This document shows, piece after piece, positions 7,623 through 59,626 of a stretch of 64,000 bases of DNA. Origin of the DNA: Nocardia abscessus (lineage in GTDB: Bacteria > Actinomycetota > Actinomycetes > Mycobacteriales > Mycobacteriaceae); NCBI RefSeq assembly GCF_015477775.1, contig NZ_JADLQO010000016.1, positions 1 to 64,000 of the forward strand, given 5' to 3'. The notes beneath the pieces are model-generated. The model made no database searches, had not been told where the DNA came from, and saw only the letters and a program-made list of their open reading frames with translations. Position 1 is the stretch's first letter. The number at the start of each line of letters is the position of its first letter. Position numbers and translations under genes: made by a program.

Positions 7623-9059
7623 ATGTCCGCACCCGAAACTCCGCCTAGCATGCCAGGAATGCGCCATGATCGCCTGCCCGATGGATTCGGGGTGCGGATC
7701 GATCCTCGGGTACGCGCATACTCCGGTGGGCGGGTCCTGATCGGCGGTTCGCCCGCCCGGTTGCTGCGACTTGCCCCGGAGGCCGCCGAGATGATCGGCG
7801 ACGGGTACCTCGAGGTGACCGGCCCGAAATCCGCTGTCGTTGCCAGACGGCTGCTCGACTCCGGAGTGGCCAATCCCCGCCCCCGGCTGCTGCCTTCGCC
7901 GGAGGACGTCACCGTCATCGTGCCGCTGCACAACAACGCCGAGGGGCTGGCGCGGCTGCTGGCCGCGCTGCGCGGCCACAACGTCATCGTGGTCGACGAC
8001 GGGTCCGATCAGCCGGTCCGGATCCCGCGCAACCGCGGCACCCGCTGCCGGGTGACCGTGCTGCGCCACGACCGTAAACAGGGGCCTGCCGCCGCCCGCA
8101 ACGCCGGTTTACGGGCGGCGACAACCGACTTCGTCGCGTTCCTGGATTCGGACGTGGTGCCGCGCAGCGGATGGCTGGAGGTGATGCTCGGCCACTTCAG
8201 CGACCCGGGAGTGGCGCTGGTCGCCCCGCGGATCGTCGCGCTGGACCCGGAGTCCAACGCGCTGGCGCGCTACGAGCACACCCGCTCATCGCTGGACCTG
8301 GGCCGGCGCGAGGCGGCCGTGCACTCGCGCGGACTGGTGTCCTACGTGCCGAGCGCGGCGCTGCTGGCCCGGCGCAGGGCGCTGCTGGGCCAAGGCGGCT
8401 TCGACGAGTCGATGCACGTCGCCGAGGACGTCGACCTGTGCTGGCGGCTGGAGCAGGCGGGCTGGCGGCTGCGCTACGAACCCGCCGCGCACGTGGCGCA
8501 CGACCACCGGGTGTGCTTCCGGGCCTGGTTCGGCCGAAAGCTGTTCTACGGCACCGGCGCCGCGCCGCTGGGCGAGCGGCACGCGGGAACGGTCGCACCG
8601 CTGTCGGTGCCGTCCTGGACGCTGCTGGCCGCGTTCCTGTTCGCGACCCTGACCAAGTGGGGACTGCTCGGCGGCGTCGTCACCCTGATCACCGCGCTGG
8701 CCCGGCTGCGCCGCGTCTTCGCCGGGCTGGACAACCCCACCCGGATCGCCGCGATCTACTTGGCGCGTGGCTTCTTCGCCGGGCTGTGGCGTCTGGCCTC
8801 GGCGATGTGCAGGCACTACTGGCCGATCACGCTGCTGGCGATGGTCGTATCGCGGCGCATCCGGCGGATCGCGGTCACCATGGCCATCGCGGACGGACTG
8901 GCCGACTGGTTCACCCACCGCGACGCGGGCGGCCTGGATCCGGTGCGCTACGTGGCCTACAAGCGGCTCGACGACATCGCCTACGGCACCGGCCTGTGGC
9001 TGGGCGCCTTCCGCGCTCGCAGCCTGGAGGCGCTGAAACCCACCACACCGTCGCGCTGA
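7623..9059 (+). CDS. mftF: mycofactocin glycosyltransferase MftF (GT2 family)
   Basis: About 478 residues, close to the mycobacterial MftF length. The N-terminal motif RLPDGFGVRID is typical of MftF. A GT-A fold follows, with VIVPLHNN near residue 97, VVDDGSD near 123, the metal-binding LDSDV near 173-177, and the acceptor-side AEDVDLCWRLEQAG. Hydrophobic segments near residues 330-366 suggest membrane association. In the known pathway MftF adds a beta-1,4-glucan chain to the cofactor. ATGs at 7623, 7650 and 7659 are all possible and none has a good ribosome site; 7623 is kept because it gives the family length. mftG follows after 73 bases. Confidence 0.92.
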   Translation: MSAPETPPSMPGMRHDRLPDGFGVRIDPRVRAYSGGRVLIGGSPARLLRLAPEAAEMIGDGYLEVTGPKSAVVARRLLDSGVANPRPRLLPSPEDVTVIVPLHNNAEGLARLLAALRGHNVIVVDDGSDQPVRIPRNRGTRCRVTVLRHDRKQGPAAARNAGLRAATTDFVAFLDSDVVPRSGWLEVMLGHFSDPGVALVAPRIVALDPESNALARYEHTRSSLDLGRREAAVHSRGLVSYVPSAALLARRRALLGQGGFDESMHVAEDVDLCWRLEQAGWRLRYEPAAHVAHDHRVCFRAWFGRKLFYGTGAAPLGERHAGTVAPLSVPSWTLLAAFLFATLTKWGLLGGVVTLITALARLRRVFAGLDNPTRIAAIYLARGFFAGLWRLASAMCRHYWPITLLAMVVSRRIRRIAVTMAIADGLADWFTHRDAGGLDPVRYVAYKRLDDIAYGTGLWLGAFRARSLEALKPTTPSR

Positions 9060-9132
9060 GCCACCCGAACCACCCGCGAGACCTGATCCGGCCCGCACCG
9101 GCGCCGCGCCGAGATACCGAACGGGAGTCCGA

Positions 9133-10584
9133 ATGGCCGACACGCTCATCGTCGGGGGCGGTACCGCCGGGTGCGTACTGGCGGAGCGGTTGAGCGCCGA
9201 TCCGGCGCACACGGTGCGGCTGCTCGAGGCAGGCGCCCTGTGGGTCGGTCTGGACGCGATGCCAGCCGAGTTGATGGACGCGGCCGCGCTTCCCATCGGT
9301 CCGGAGGCGCAGTGGCTGTGGCGCTACGAGGTCGTCCTCGCCGACGACCCGCCGGTGCCGGGAACCATCGTGCGCGGCAGGCTGATCGGCGGCTCGGGGG
9401 CGGTCAACGGCGGTTACTTCGTCCGGGCCACGGTGGCGGACTTCGACGCCTGGACCCGCGTGCTCGGCGGTTCGGACGCCTGGTCGTTCGCCTCCGTGCT
9501 GCCGATCTACTGCCGGATCGAGCGGGACCTGGACTTCGGCGATCAGCCCTGGCACGGCGGCCACGGCCCCATTCCGGTGCGGCGCGCGACGGACCCCGCT
9601 CCGATCAGTGCGGAATTCGCGCGGGCGTGCCTGGCCGCCGGATTCGCCGAAGTACCGGATCTCAACGCGCCCGGCAGCGGCGAGGGCGTCGGGGCGGTGC
9701 CGTGCAATTGCGACCAGGGCAGGCGGATCGGCCCCGGGGTCGGCTATCTGCTGCCCGCGCTGACACGCCCGAACTTGACCGTCGCCGCGGAAACGGTGGT
9801 CACGCGCATCCGCTTCGACGGGACGCGGACGGTCGGCGTGGAGTGCGTGCGCGACGGCGAGACCGACATCGAGTGGGCCGACCGCGTCGTGCTCTGCGCC
9901 GGTGCGATCGAGTCGGCCGCGCTGCTGCTGCGCTCCGGCGTCGGCGACCCGCGACAGCTTCGCGCACTGGACATCCCGGTCGTGCACCCGGCCCCGGTCG
10001 GCGCGTGGTTCAGCGACCATCCCGAGGTGGGCATCTCCTACCTGCTCGATGTGGCCGAACCGCCGACCGTCCCGCTGGAGACGGTGCTGGAAGTCGACGA
10101 CGTCGAAATCCGGCCTTACGCGGTCTCCTTCACGCCCGGGGTGCACCGGCTGGGCGTCACGCTGATGCGCCCGCTCTCCTCCGGGGTGCTGCGCCTGCGA
10201 TCTGCCGAACCGGATGCCGCGCCGCTGATCGACTATCGCTATCTCACTGCGGAGCAGGATCGTGCCCGGTTGCGCGACGCGGTGGCGACCGCGGGCGGGC
10301 TGCTGCGACGAATGAACGCCCGGCCGGTCGATCCGATTCCGGAGCCCGCGGATGTCGGCGCCTGGCTACGGGCGAATCTCGCCACTTCGCAGCATTTGTC
10401 CGGGACCTGCCGAATGGGGCGGGAAAACGACGCGGCGGCGGTAGTGGACGAGATGTGCCGAGTGCACGGCGTCACCGGATTGTCCGTTGTGGATCTGTCC
10501 GTAGTGCCGGTGCCACTCGGTCGTGGACCACAGGCCACGACCATGATGATCGCGGAAAAGGCGGCCGCGCACCTTACCTCGTAA
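9133..10584 (+). CDS. mftG: mycofactocin-associated GMC oxidoreductase MftG
   Basis: A 483-residue glucose-methanol-choline family flavoprotein. The FAD-binding GGGTAGC is at residues 8-14 and LIGGSGAVNGG near 87-97 is the GMC signature 1 region. The C-terminal catalytic segment has His near 421 in SQHLSGTCRMG. The last conserved block reads GRGPQATTMMIAEKA. MftG links reduced mycofactocin to the respiratory chain in mycobacteria. The start ATG follows a GGGAG. It closes the mft gene set; the next gene, a regulator, starts 125 bases on. Confidence 0.9.
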   Translation: MADTLIVGGGTAGCVLAERLSADPAHTVRLLEAGALWVGLDAMPAELMDAAALPIGPEAQWLWRYEVVLADDPPVPGTIVRGRLIGGSGAVNGGYFVRATVADFDAWTRVLGGSDAWSFASVLPIYCRIERDLDFGDQPWHGGHGPIPVRRATDPAPISAEFARACLAAGFAEVPDLNAPGSGEGVGAVPCNCDQGRRIGPGVGYLLPALTRPNLTVAAETVVTRIRFDGTRTVGVECVRDGETDIEWADRVVLCAGAIESAALLLRSGVGDPRQLRALDIPVVHPAPVGAWFSDHPEVGISYLLDVAEPPTVPLETVLEVDDVEIRPYAVSFTPGVHRLGVTLMRPLSSGVLRLRSAEPDAAPLIDYRYLTAEQDRARLRDAVATAGGLLRRMNARPVDPIPEPADVGAWLRANLATSQHLSGTCRMGRENDAAAVVDEMCRVHGVTGLSVVDLSVVPVPLGRGPQATTMMIAEKAAAHLTS

Positions 10585-10599
10585 AGTGAAAGACGGTTG

Positions 10600-10635
10600 G
10601 GTCACAATTTGCTGGGATGTGATTCGGGTGTGACC
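10600..10635. promoter_or_regulatory. wide inverted repeat upstream of GAF regulator
   Basis: GGTCACA at 10600-10606 is mirrored exactly by TGTGACC at 10629-10635, 22 bases apart; a further TGTGA half-site lies between them. The half-sites resemble CRP/GlxR sites but in outward order. A role as operator for the following regulator is inferred. Confidence 0.45.
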
Positions 10636-10709
10636 TGGCGGACAAACCCCATCATCGGTCGGTACCGCCCTGTATGCGCCGGTACAGTTTGGGGCGGAAA
10701 GAAAGGCAA

Positions 10710-12080
10710 ATGGTCAGCAACATCGCAGGTGGGCGACCCCCACGGCAGGGCGTCGAGCCGGGCGCCCAACTCGGTGCGCTCGAAGTCTACGCCGCGCAGG
10801 CGCACGGATATCTCAGTGCGGGCGGCGATCAACTTGCCCGGCTCGCCGGTTTGCTGCGTCCTGCCGTACTGGAGTCCTGGCTGCGCAGTGTGCGCGGCGG
10901 GGTCGACCCGATGGATGCCCTCGACGGCCGCGGTCTGCGCGGCGCCGATCTCCAGCGCTATCTCCAGGCCCATCCGATTGCCGCGCTGATGCCGCTGATC
11001 GACAAATTGCTCGTACAGGACACGGCCAGAACGGGTTTGATCGTCGTGGTCGCCGATCAGTTCGGCCGGGTGCTCTCGGTGCACGGAAACGCCGAGCAGG
11101 TCGCGGCGGCCGCCGAGATCGGCCTGCGCGCCGGTGACGATCTGAGCGAGCGCCGCATCGGAACGAATGCGGTCGGCTTGGTGGTGCGCACCGGTCGCGC
11201 CGCATGGATCCACGGCCCGGAACACTTCCTGCACCGGATGCACCAGATCACCGGCGCCGCGGCGCCGGTGCACGATCCGGACGGCAGGCTGGTGGGTGTG
11301 CTGATGATCGCGGGCGGCGTCCGTGTGGCAAAGCCGGAGATCCTCGCGCTGGTCAAAGCCACCGCAACCGCGGCGGAGATGGACTTGCTGCTCACCGTGA
11401 TGCGAGCGGGAGAGCGCGGTGCGGACGGCCGGGGCCGCCGTGACCCGGCGCAGCCGCACCCCGCGGGCAGGCTCGGGCTCGACGTGCTCGGCCTCGGACA
11501 GCCGCAGTTGAGCGTCGCCGACGATCGGGTTCCCTTGTCGCAGCGGCATGCCGAGATCCTGCTGCTGCTGGCCGAACATCCGGAGGGGCTCGGCGCCGAC
11601 CATCTCGCGCTGCTGCTCGACGACACCGATCTGGACAACGGCACCATCCGCGCGGCCGTGTCCCGATTGCGGGCGGTGGTCGGCCCGGCGGTGTTCGGTT
11701 CGCGGCCCTACCGTTTGCGCGTTCCGGTGGCAACCGATGTCGAGGCATTGCGCGCAGCGCTCGACTCCGGTGATGTCGATTCGGCGTTGCGACTTTATGT
11801 CGGGCCGGTGCTGCCTCGGTCGACCGCGCCGGGAATCATCGACATTCGCGACGAACTGCGGGTGCGATTGCGCACCGCGGTGCTGGCTTCCTGCGATGCC
11901 ACGGTGCTGCGCCGGTGGACCGCCTGCCCGGAGGGGCGCGAGGACGCCGCGGCGTGGGCGGCCTACCGCGCCACTGTCGATCGTGATTCGCCGTTGTATG
12001 CGCAGATCGAAGCCAAGATCCGGGTGCTGGACCGCCGCCTCGGCGCCGATGCAACGCGGATGCAACGTTTCGGCTCATAG
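10710..12080 (+). CDS. GAF-domain transcriptional regulator with SARP-like C-terminus
   Basis: A 456-residue protein from the ATG at 10710, which has AGAAAGG just upstream; an ATG at 10674 in frame lacks a site. Residues ~30-75 have the SWLRS segment seen before GAF in AcoR-type activators, and ~75-230 form a GAF sensor fold (RIGTNAVGLVVRTG, ITGAAAPVHDPDG). Instead of the sigma54 AAA+ part and Fis helix, residues ~275-345 read as a winged helix (LSQRHAEILLLLAEHPEG then TIRAAVSRLR) and ~350-450 as a helical BTAD-like part. Similar GAF activators often sit beside alcohol-oxidation genes in actinobacteria. It lies between mftG and the NRPS on the same strand and could control either; the ligand is unknown. 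Confidence 0.7.
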   Translation: MVSNIAGGRPPRQGVEPGAQLGALEVYAAQAHGYLSAGGDQLARLAGLLRPAVLESWLRSVRGGVDPMDALDGRGLRGADLQRYLQAHPIAALMPLIDKLLVQDTARTGLIVVVADQFGRVLSVHGNAEQVAAAAEIGLRAGDDLSERRIGTNAVGLVVRTGRAAWIHGPEHFLHRMHQITGAAAPVHDPDGRLVGVLMIAGGVRVAKPEILALVKATATAAEMDLLLTVMRAGERGADGRGRRDPAQPHPAGRLGLDVLGLGQPQLSVADDRVPLSQRHAEILLLLAEHPEGLGADHLALLLDDTDLDNGTIRAAVSRLRAVVGPAVFGSRPYRLRVPVATDVEALRAALDSGDVDSALRLYVGPVLPRSTAPGIIDIRDELRVRLRTAVLASCDATVLRRWTACPEGREDAAAWAAYRATVDRDSPLYAQIEAKIRVLDRRLGADATRMQRFGS

Positions 12081-12479
12081 TCTGCACAGCCATCGGCGCG
12101 AGAGCGCGCCGCCGCGGTCGAAATGGGGATCGCGCGGACTGTTTCGCCTCGAGTTCCGGCCCTGGTAGCCGCACTGGACATCCGTCCAGAAGTTTTTAGG
12201 GGAATTAGTTCCTTTTTATTAACGAAGCGCCTAATGTTCGCACTGCACGGATTACGACCGTGTGACGTAGCTGACATAGCCGTGGCGCCCGGTCCGCGGC
12301 GATGACGTTGGAGGAATGCCGGATTCCGCGCGAGTGCGCCTCGTACCGCTCGCGCTCTCATCGAATCGCACGTGGTGGTCGACGCCATGCGCCCGGCCTG
12401 GGCAGCCGAGTGCAGCGGCTTGTTCGTGCTGCCCAAAAAGCGTTCGGCCAGCGGTTGTTTCGCCGAGTAGGAGGCTCTG
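12081..12479 (+). promoter_or_regulatory. NRPS upstream region
   Basis: A 399-base gap before the NRPS with no supported gene. Bases 12190-12240 are strikingly AT-rich for this window and hold a GGAA-TTAG-TTCC dyad (12201-12212) and TAATGT at 12232, a possible -10 element without a convincing -35. This is the likely NRPS promoter. It does not match the IdeR/DmdR iron box. The NRPS start codon is set by AGGAGG at 12469-12474. Confidence 0.5.
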
Positions 12480-55597
<43,118 letters not shown>

Positions 55598-55637
55598 ACC
55601 CCCTATCCCTGACCTGACCGGGAAGAAGGAAATCGAG

Positions 55638-55856
55638 ATGAAGAATCCGTTCGACGACGACGACGCCAAGTTCTACGTCCTGATCAACCAGGACGGCGAA
55701 CACTCCCTGTGGCCGGTCTTCGCCGCCGTCCCCGGTGGCTGGACCATCGCCTACGGCGCCGCCAACCGCAAAGCCTGCCTGGAGTACGTGGAAACGCACT
55801 GGGTGGACATGCGCCCCAACTCGCTCATCGAGGCCATGTCCAGCGAGGCGAACTGA
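55638..55856 (+). CDS. MbtH-like NRPS accessory protein
   Basis: 72 residues with the family signature: NQDGEHSLWPVF, PGGW, CLEYVETHWVDMRPNSL. MbtH-like proteins bind A domains and are often needed for their folding or activity; here the likely clients are the 13 A domains just upstream. The start ATG follows AAGGAA, 40 bases after the NRPS stop, so it probably lies in the same transcript. Confidence 0.95.
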   Translation: MKNPFDDDDAKFYVLINQDGEHSLWPVFAAVPGGWTIAYGAANRKACLEYVETHWVDMRPNSLIEAMSSEAN

Positions 55857-55871
55857 CCACCTGAATTACAC

Positions 55872-55913
55872 GGGGCGCGCCGGTCCACACCCCCCTGTCG
55901 ACCGGCGCGCCCC
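55872..55913. terminator. strong two-way terminator after the NRPS operon
   Basis: GGGGCGCGCCGGTC at 55872-55885 pairs perfectly with GACCGGCGCGCCCC at 55900-55913, 14 pairs with a 14-base loop. It lies between the convergent MbtH and XRE genes. There is no U-tract, as is common in actinobacteria. Confidence 0.75.
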
Positions 55914-55935
55914 GCCCCGTCTCGCGATGCGGGAC

Positions 55936-57282
55936 TCAGACTTCGGCGTGCGCGGAGTCGATCACCGCGTGCGCGTGCTGCCGCCAATCGCTGACGGCTC
56001 TGGTGCGCAGTCCGCCCAGCGCCGAGTCGAACTGCTTGGCGCGTTTGGTCACGGTCAACCCCACATAGGTGCGGGAGTTCGTGATCGCGCTCGTCGCCAC
56101 CGCGCAGGCTTCGTCGATCTCGCCGGAGGCCAGCAGCGCCGTGGCGTGCTCGAAGCGGACCAGCGCGGGTTCCATGGTCTCCGACGGGTCGTACAGCGCC
56201 ATCGCGCGCGCGGCCGCCACGGCGGTCTCCTCGGCGCGGCCGAGCCGGGAATATCCGATCGCCTGATAAAAAGCGAGTTTCTCCGGGCGGAAAGAAAAAA
56301 TACCGACCGAAAGGTCTTCCGGTCCGACGTCTTCCAGAGCCGAAGCCGATCGCGCGATACACCGTGCGAATTCATCGGCGTGCCCGAGGCTGGCGTGCGC
56401 CCGCGCCGCCATTCCCCACAACCATGCGGCAGCCGGGCCGTAGGACGGATTTTCTTGCAAGCGACCGTCGAGTAACTGCAAGACTTCCTTTGGTTTATCG
56501 CTATAGGTCGGCAAATACGCGAGTCCGGCCAGGGCGATGTCCTCCGAATAACGATCACCGATGTCCTGCGCGGCATGGATCGCGGTGGCGTACCACATGC
56601 GCGCCTGGCCGAAATGGCCCTCGTTGAACAGGATCTCGCCGACCACGTTCGCCAGCCGGCCCGCGGTGCGCACCAGCCGGACCTGATGATGGGTGGGCTG
56701 CCGTTCGCCGAGACAGCCACGCACCATACGGAATTGCTCGAGCCCCGTCTGCAGCAGTTCGTGCGGCGGCACCTGGACCACCCGCGTGCCGAGGACCTCG
56801 GCCGACTGCTCCAGAAACGCCAATCGCCGTTCGCTGATCGACCCCGCGTCGAGGGTTGCCAGCATCCGCTCCGGTTCGCTCGCCACCAGGTCTGCCGCCT
56901 GGCCTGCCAGGCCTGCGCCGATGCAGGCCAGCAGTTCTCGCCTTCTCACGTCGTCATCCTCGACTTCCTTGTCGAGCCCGATTTCCCTACCGAGCTTGGT
57001 GTGCCTTTCCGGCGCCGAATCGGCGCTTTCGTAGTCGTGGGCCGTCGTCCGGCCCGTGGTGATCGCACGCTCGAATCGTTCGGAGACGACGGAATCCACC
57101 TGCGACAGGACCCTGTCGAGGAGACGCTGGCTAGCGGCGTGCATCCGGGTCGTCCGGCCGTTCTCCCACAGGACCACGGTGCGCGGTGTGACGCCCACCA
57201 GACGCGCGAATTCGTAACGGCTTCGCTTCATCGCCGTGCGAAGCGCATGTACAGCTTCGCCCGTCCAGTCGACCTCCACCAT
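55936..57282 (-). CDS. XRE family regulator with TPR-like C-terminal region
   Basis: 448 residues from the ATG at 57282, which has GGGAGGGAG upstream. Residues ~8-60 are a Cro/CI-type helix-turn-helix (MKRSRYEFARLVGVTPRTVVLWENGR). From ~150 the protein is helical and Ala/Leu-rich with TPR-like repeats, as in many actinobacterial regulators that sense peptides or small metabolites. Convergent to the NRPS operon and divergent from two small genes. A role in NRPS control is possible but not shown. Confidence 0.8.
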   Translation of the reverse strand: MVEVDWTGEAVHALRTAMKRSRYEFARLVGVTPRTVVLWENGRTTRMHAASQRLLDRVLSQVDSVVSERFERAITTGRTTAHDYESADSAPERHTKLGREIGLDKEVEDDDVRRRELLACIGAGLAGQAADLVASEPERMLATLDAGSISERRLAFLEQSAEVLGTRVVQVPPHELLQTGLEQFRMVRGCLGERQPTHHQVRLVRTAGRLANVVGEILFNEGHFGQARMWYATAIHAAQDIGDRYSEDIALAGLAYLPTYSDKPKEVLQLLDGRLQENPSYGPAAAWLWGMAARAHASLGHADEFARCIARSASALEDVGPEDLSVGIFSFRPEKLAFYQAIGYSRLGRAEETAVAAARAMALYDPSETMEPALVRFEHATALLASGEIDEACAVATSAITNSRTYVGLTVTKRAKQFDSALGGLRTRAVSDWRQHAHAVIDSAHAEV

Positions 57283-57537
57283 AGGTCTCTCTCCCTCCCT
57301 CCAGGCCGCTACAAACGGAAAGTACTCGCAATTACCGCATTCGGGTCTGTTATCTACCGAATCGCAACGCGCACTGTTGAATCGCACCCGGCATCGGGGG
57401 TCCGCCCAAACCCTGTCGAGGGCGCCCGATGTCCGGAACCCGGCGCACGGTCCCGGCACGGCCCGATCCATCCGTGTCGAGCGCGGTCCGGCGGCGCCTT
57501 CTCGGTGCCGGGTGCACTGCCCTAATGGAGGTGAAAG
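57283..57537. promoter_or_regulatory. divergent promoter region, XRE gene and small genes
   Basis: 255 bases between divergent starts. An AT-richer patch at 57310-57365 is the likely promoter area. GGAGGTGAAAG directly before 57538 is the ribosome site of the small gene. No clear operator was identified. Confidence 0.4.
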
Positions 57538-57726
57538 ATGGACGTGTTGCCCTCGGATGTCCGGGAGCTGTGGCTGATCCAGAGCCGCGACTGCACTCAG
57601 GAACCACTCGGTCTGACCTATGAGCGCGCGCGTTTCCTCTGCGCTGTCCACGGCGGGCACGGCGCGACCTGCCATCAATACCTAGCCGCCTCGGCGTTCT
57701 GTTCCGGGCAGGCCACCGGCCGGTGA
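57538..57726 (+). CDS. small protein of unknown function (62 aa)
   Basis: Begins at ATG 57538 behind one of the best ribosome sites in the window (TGGAGGTGAAAG). It has four Cys residues (positions 19, 35, 45, 55) and His-rich spacing (HGGHGATCH) that might bind a metal. No family is recognised. It is divergent from the XRE gene and followed after six bases by another small gene, so the pair is probably controlled by that regulator. Confidence 0.6.
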   Translation: MDVLPSDVRELWLIQSRDCTQEPLGLTYERARFLCAVHGGHGATCHQYLAASAFCSGQATGR

Positions 57727-57732
57727 CCGGCC

Positions 57733-57999
57733 GTGGAACCGCTGCTGAGCATGCTCGGCGCTTGCACACTGCTGGTGGCGGCGATAGTCGCCGTGGGCTC
57801 CTGTCTGTCACACGGCGGCGCGGAGGACTCGCACCGTCCCCCCGATGAGCCGTTCACCATCGAACAGGCGCACCGGGTGATGCAGGGCCACCGACCCTGC
57901 CGCGCGGACGCCTGCCCCCGCAAGCAGGCGGCCTTCCGCACCCTGGTCGCGTCCGGCCGCGTCGTCCCCGACAGCCGGGCCGACGGATACTCGCGCTGA
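57733..57999 (+). CDS. small membrane-anchored protein of unknown function (88 aa)
   Basis: Begins with GTG at 57733, six bases after the previous stop. Residues 4-24 are a hydrophobic segment (LLSMLGACTLLVAAIVAVGS), then a charged part with the block CRADACPRKQAAFRTLV that recurs in short actinobacterial proteins next to XRE/TPR regulators, as I recall. Function unknown. Confidence 0.55.
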   Translation: MEPLLSMLGACTLLVAAIVAVGSCLSHGGAEDSHRPPDEPFTIEQAHRVMQGHRPCRADACPRKQAAFRTLVASGRVVPDSRADGYSR

Positions 58000-58102
58000 C
58001 CAGCGTCGGCGCGCCGAACTCGTTGCCGTTGAGCGTGATCCGCACGGCGGCGAGTGTCACCCGCTGATCGGGACTGTGGCGAGGGAATCCCGGACAGCGA
58101 CG

Positions 58103-58141
58103 GAGTCCTCGTATCCCCGTACGACGGGGATACGAGGACTC
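58103..58141. terminator. 18-bp perfect inverted repeat between convergent genes
   Basis: GAGTCCTCGTATCCCCGT (58103-58120) and ACGGGGATACGAGGACTC (58124-58141) are exact reverse complements with a 3-base spacer. The element sits between the plus-strand small genes and the minus-strand protease operon, so a two-way terminator is the simplest reading. It has no U-tract, and the length and perfection of the stem are unusual. Confidence 0.65.
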
Positions 58142-58202
58142 ACCGGTGCCCGCTCGACCCTCCCGTACGGCTCGTCGGAGGGGAATGAGGCCGGGCGGTG
58201 GG

Positions 58203-59336
58203 CTATTCGGTGGATGCGGCGACCGCCGCGCCGCCGACCTCCGCACCGATATCGCGGGCGCAGGCGTTCAGCGCGCCCACCGCGCTGATCCGGGGGAAGT
58301 CCAGTCCGGTATTGCGGACGTTGTCGCGTTCGTCGTCGCCGTCGTTGATCGAGACCGCGCCGGCGAGCATCCAGCGCCGCACATCCGCCACGGTGGGCAG
58401 GGTGCCGGTGATCTTCAGGTGCAGATCCTGCAGCAGCAGCACCACACCGGCGGCGACCGGAGTCGCTTGACTGGTGCCGTGCTGGACGGATTCACCGGTG
58501 TCGCCGGCGATTCCCGAGGAGGTGGTCGGTGCGCCGGGGGCGAAGATGTCGGTCGCGCACGCGCCGCCGACGGTATCGTGCAGGCGCTGCGAGAACGGTG
58601 TGATGCGGTCCGGACCGGACGCGGTGACCCGCGCGCCGGAACCGTAGCTGAACGGCCCCACATCGGAGTCGTACACCGCCCCGACGCTGATCGTCTGCCG
58701 GAAGATCGCCGGATAACTCATCCCCTGGGCGCTGTTGTGGGCGAAGAAGTCGTTGCCCGCGGCGACGCAGCAGACCACCCCGGCTGCGGTGAGGTCCGTC
58801 ATCGCCCGCCCGATCGCGTCCTCGGCCAAGTCGCTGTCGGTGGTCCTGTTGTCGGAGGCTCCTAACGACATGCAGACCGCGGTGATGCCGAGCGCGGCGC
58901 GCTCGGTGCGCACCCACCGTAAGGCGTCCCGGATGGCGGTGAAGGAGCCGTTGCCCGTGTTGTCGAGCACCTTGACCGGGACGATCCTCGCCCCGGGCGC
59001 GATGCCGACGTGCAGGTCGCCCGCGCAGATGATGCCCGCGACATTGGTGCCGTGCCCCTGGCCGTCGCCGGCATCCGTGGGGTCGCCCTGGTTGTCGGCG
59101 GTGAAGTTGCGGCTCGCGCGAACCCGGCCGGCGAAGTCGCGGTGGGTCGTGCGCAGACCGGTGTCGAGCACCGCGACGGTGGTGCGCCTGCCGTCCACGC
59201 CGAAGGCGAGGCGGGCTTCGGTCGCGCGGATCAGTGCGTCGACCTGGACCAGTTCGGGATTGCTCGTTTCGCGTTGCAGCGGGGCCTCGACCGGGCTCAC
59301 CCGTTCGACCGCGACCATGTCGTCGTTGCTGTTCAC
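58203..59336 (-). CDS. subtilisin-like serine protease (S8), no signal peptide
   Basis: 377 residues from a GTG at 59336 with GGAAAGGA upstream. The S8 triad is complete: Asp 58 (VAVLDTG), His 95 (GHGTNVAG), Ser 289 (GTSQATP), with oxyanion Asn 195 (AAGN). Only ~50 residues precede the catalytic domain, with no Sec or Tat signal and no clear inhibitory propeptide, so it is probably cytoplasmic or exported by another route. It is the third gene of a minus-strand operon, 35 bases after the CnaB-like gene. Confidence 0.88.
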   Translation of the reverse strand: MNSNDDMVAVERVSPVEAPLQRETSNPELVQVDALIRATEARLAFGVDGRRTTVAVLDTGLRTTHRDFAGRVRASRNFTADNQGDPTDAGDGQGHGTNVAGIICAGDLHVGIAPGARIVPVKVLDNTGNGSFTAIRDALRWVRTERAALGITAVCMSLGASDNRTTDSDLAEDAIGRAMTDLTAAGVVCCVAAGNDFFAHNSAQGMSYPAIFRQTISVGAVYDSDVGPFSYGSGARVTASGPDRITPFSQRLHDTVGGACATDIFAPGAPTTSSGIAGDTGESVQHGTSQATPVAAGVVLLLQDLHLKITGTLPTVADVRRWMLAGAVSINDGDDERDNVRNTGLDFPRISAVGALNACARDIGAEVGGAAVAASTE

Positions 59337-59371
59337 TGTCGTATTCCTTTCCTGAGCAGCTGATTGCCGAT

Positions 59372-59626
59372 TCAACCGACCCGCACACGGACGAAGGCGT
59401 CCTCGACGCCGAGCGTCAATTCCACGTGCTGCGGGTCGTAGCCAGGGGCGTTCACCCCGATCCGGTAGCGGCCGGGCCCGACGCCGGTGAGGACGAACTC
59501 GCCGTCCTCGCCGGTGATCGCGGCCACGTCCGGCGTCGGCGCGGGAGCCGACTCGATGTAGACCGACGCGAACGCGACCGGCCCCTCCGGCGAGTCGACC
59601 GCACCCCGGATGACCGCCGGAGTCAT
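59372..59626 (-). CDS. CnaB / carboxypeptidase-regulatory-like small protein (84 aa)
   Basis: A single beta-sandwich-type domain: TPAVIRGAVDSPEGPVAFASV opening, GEDGEFVLTGVGPGRYRIGVNAPGY centre, typical of carboxypeptidase-regulatory and CnaB-like domains. No signal peptide. Its ATG (59624-59626) overlaps the stop of the upstream trypsin-like gene as ATGA, so translation is coupled. The domain may tether or shield one of the two proteases. Confidence 0.75.
   Translation of the reverse strand: MTPAVIRGAVDSPEGPVAFASVYIESAPAPTPDVAAITGEDGEFVLTGVGPGRYRIGVNAPGYDPQHVELTLGVEDAFVRVRVG

Noticed and set aside
12201..12212. GGAA-TTAG-TTCC dyad as an iron box upstream of the NRPS
   Set aside because: It does not fit the IdeR/DmdR consensus (TTAGGTTAG-CTAACCTAA); only a short outer TTAGG is shared, so iron control is not supported.
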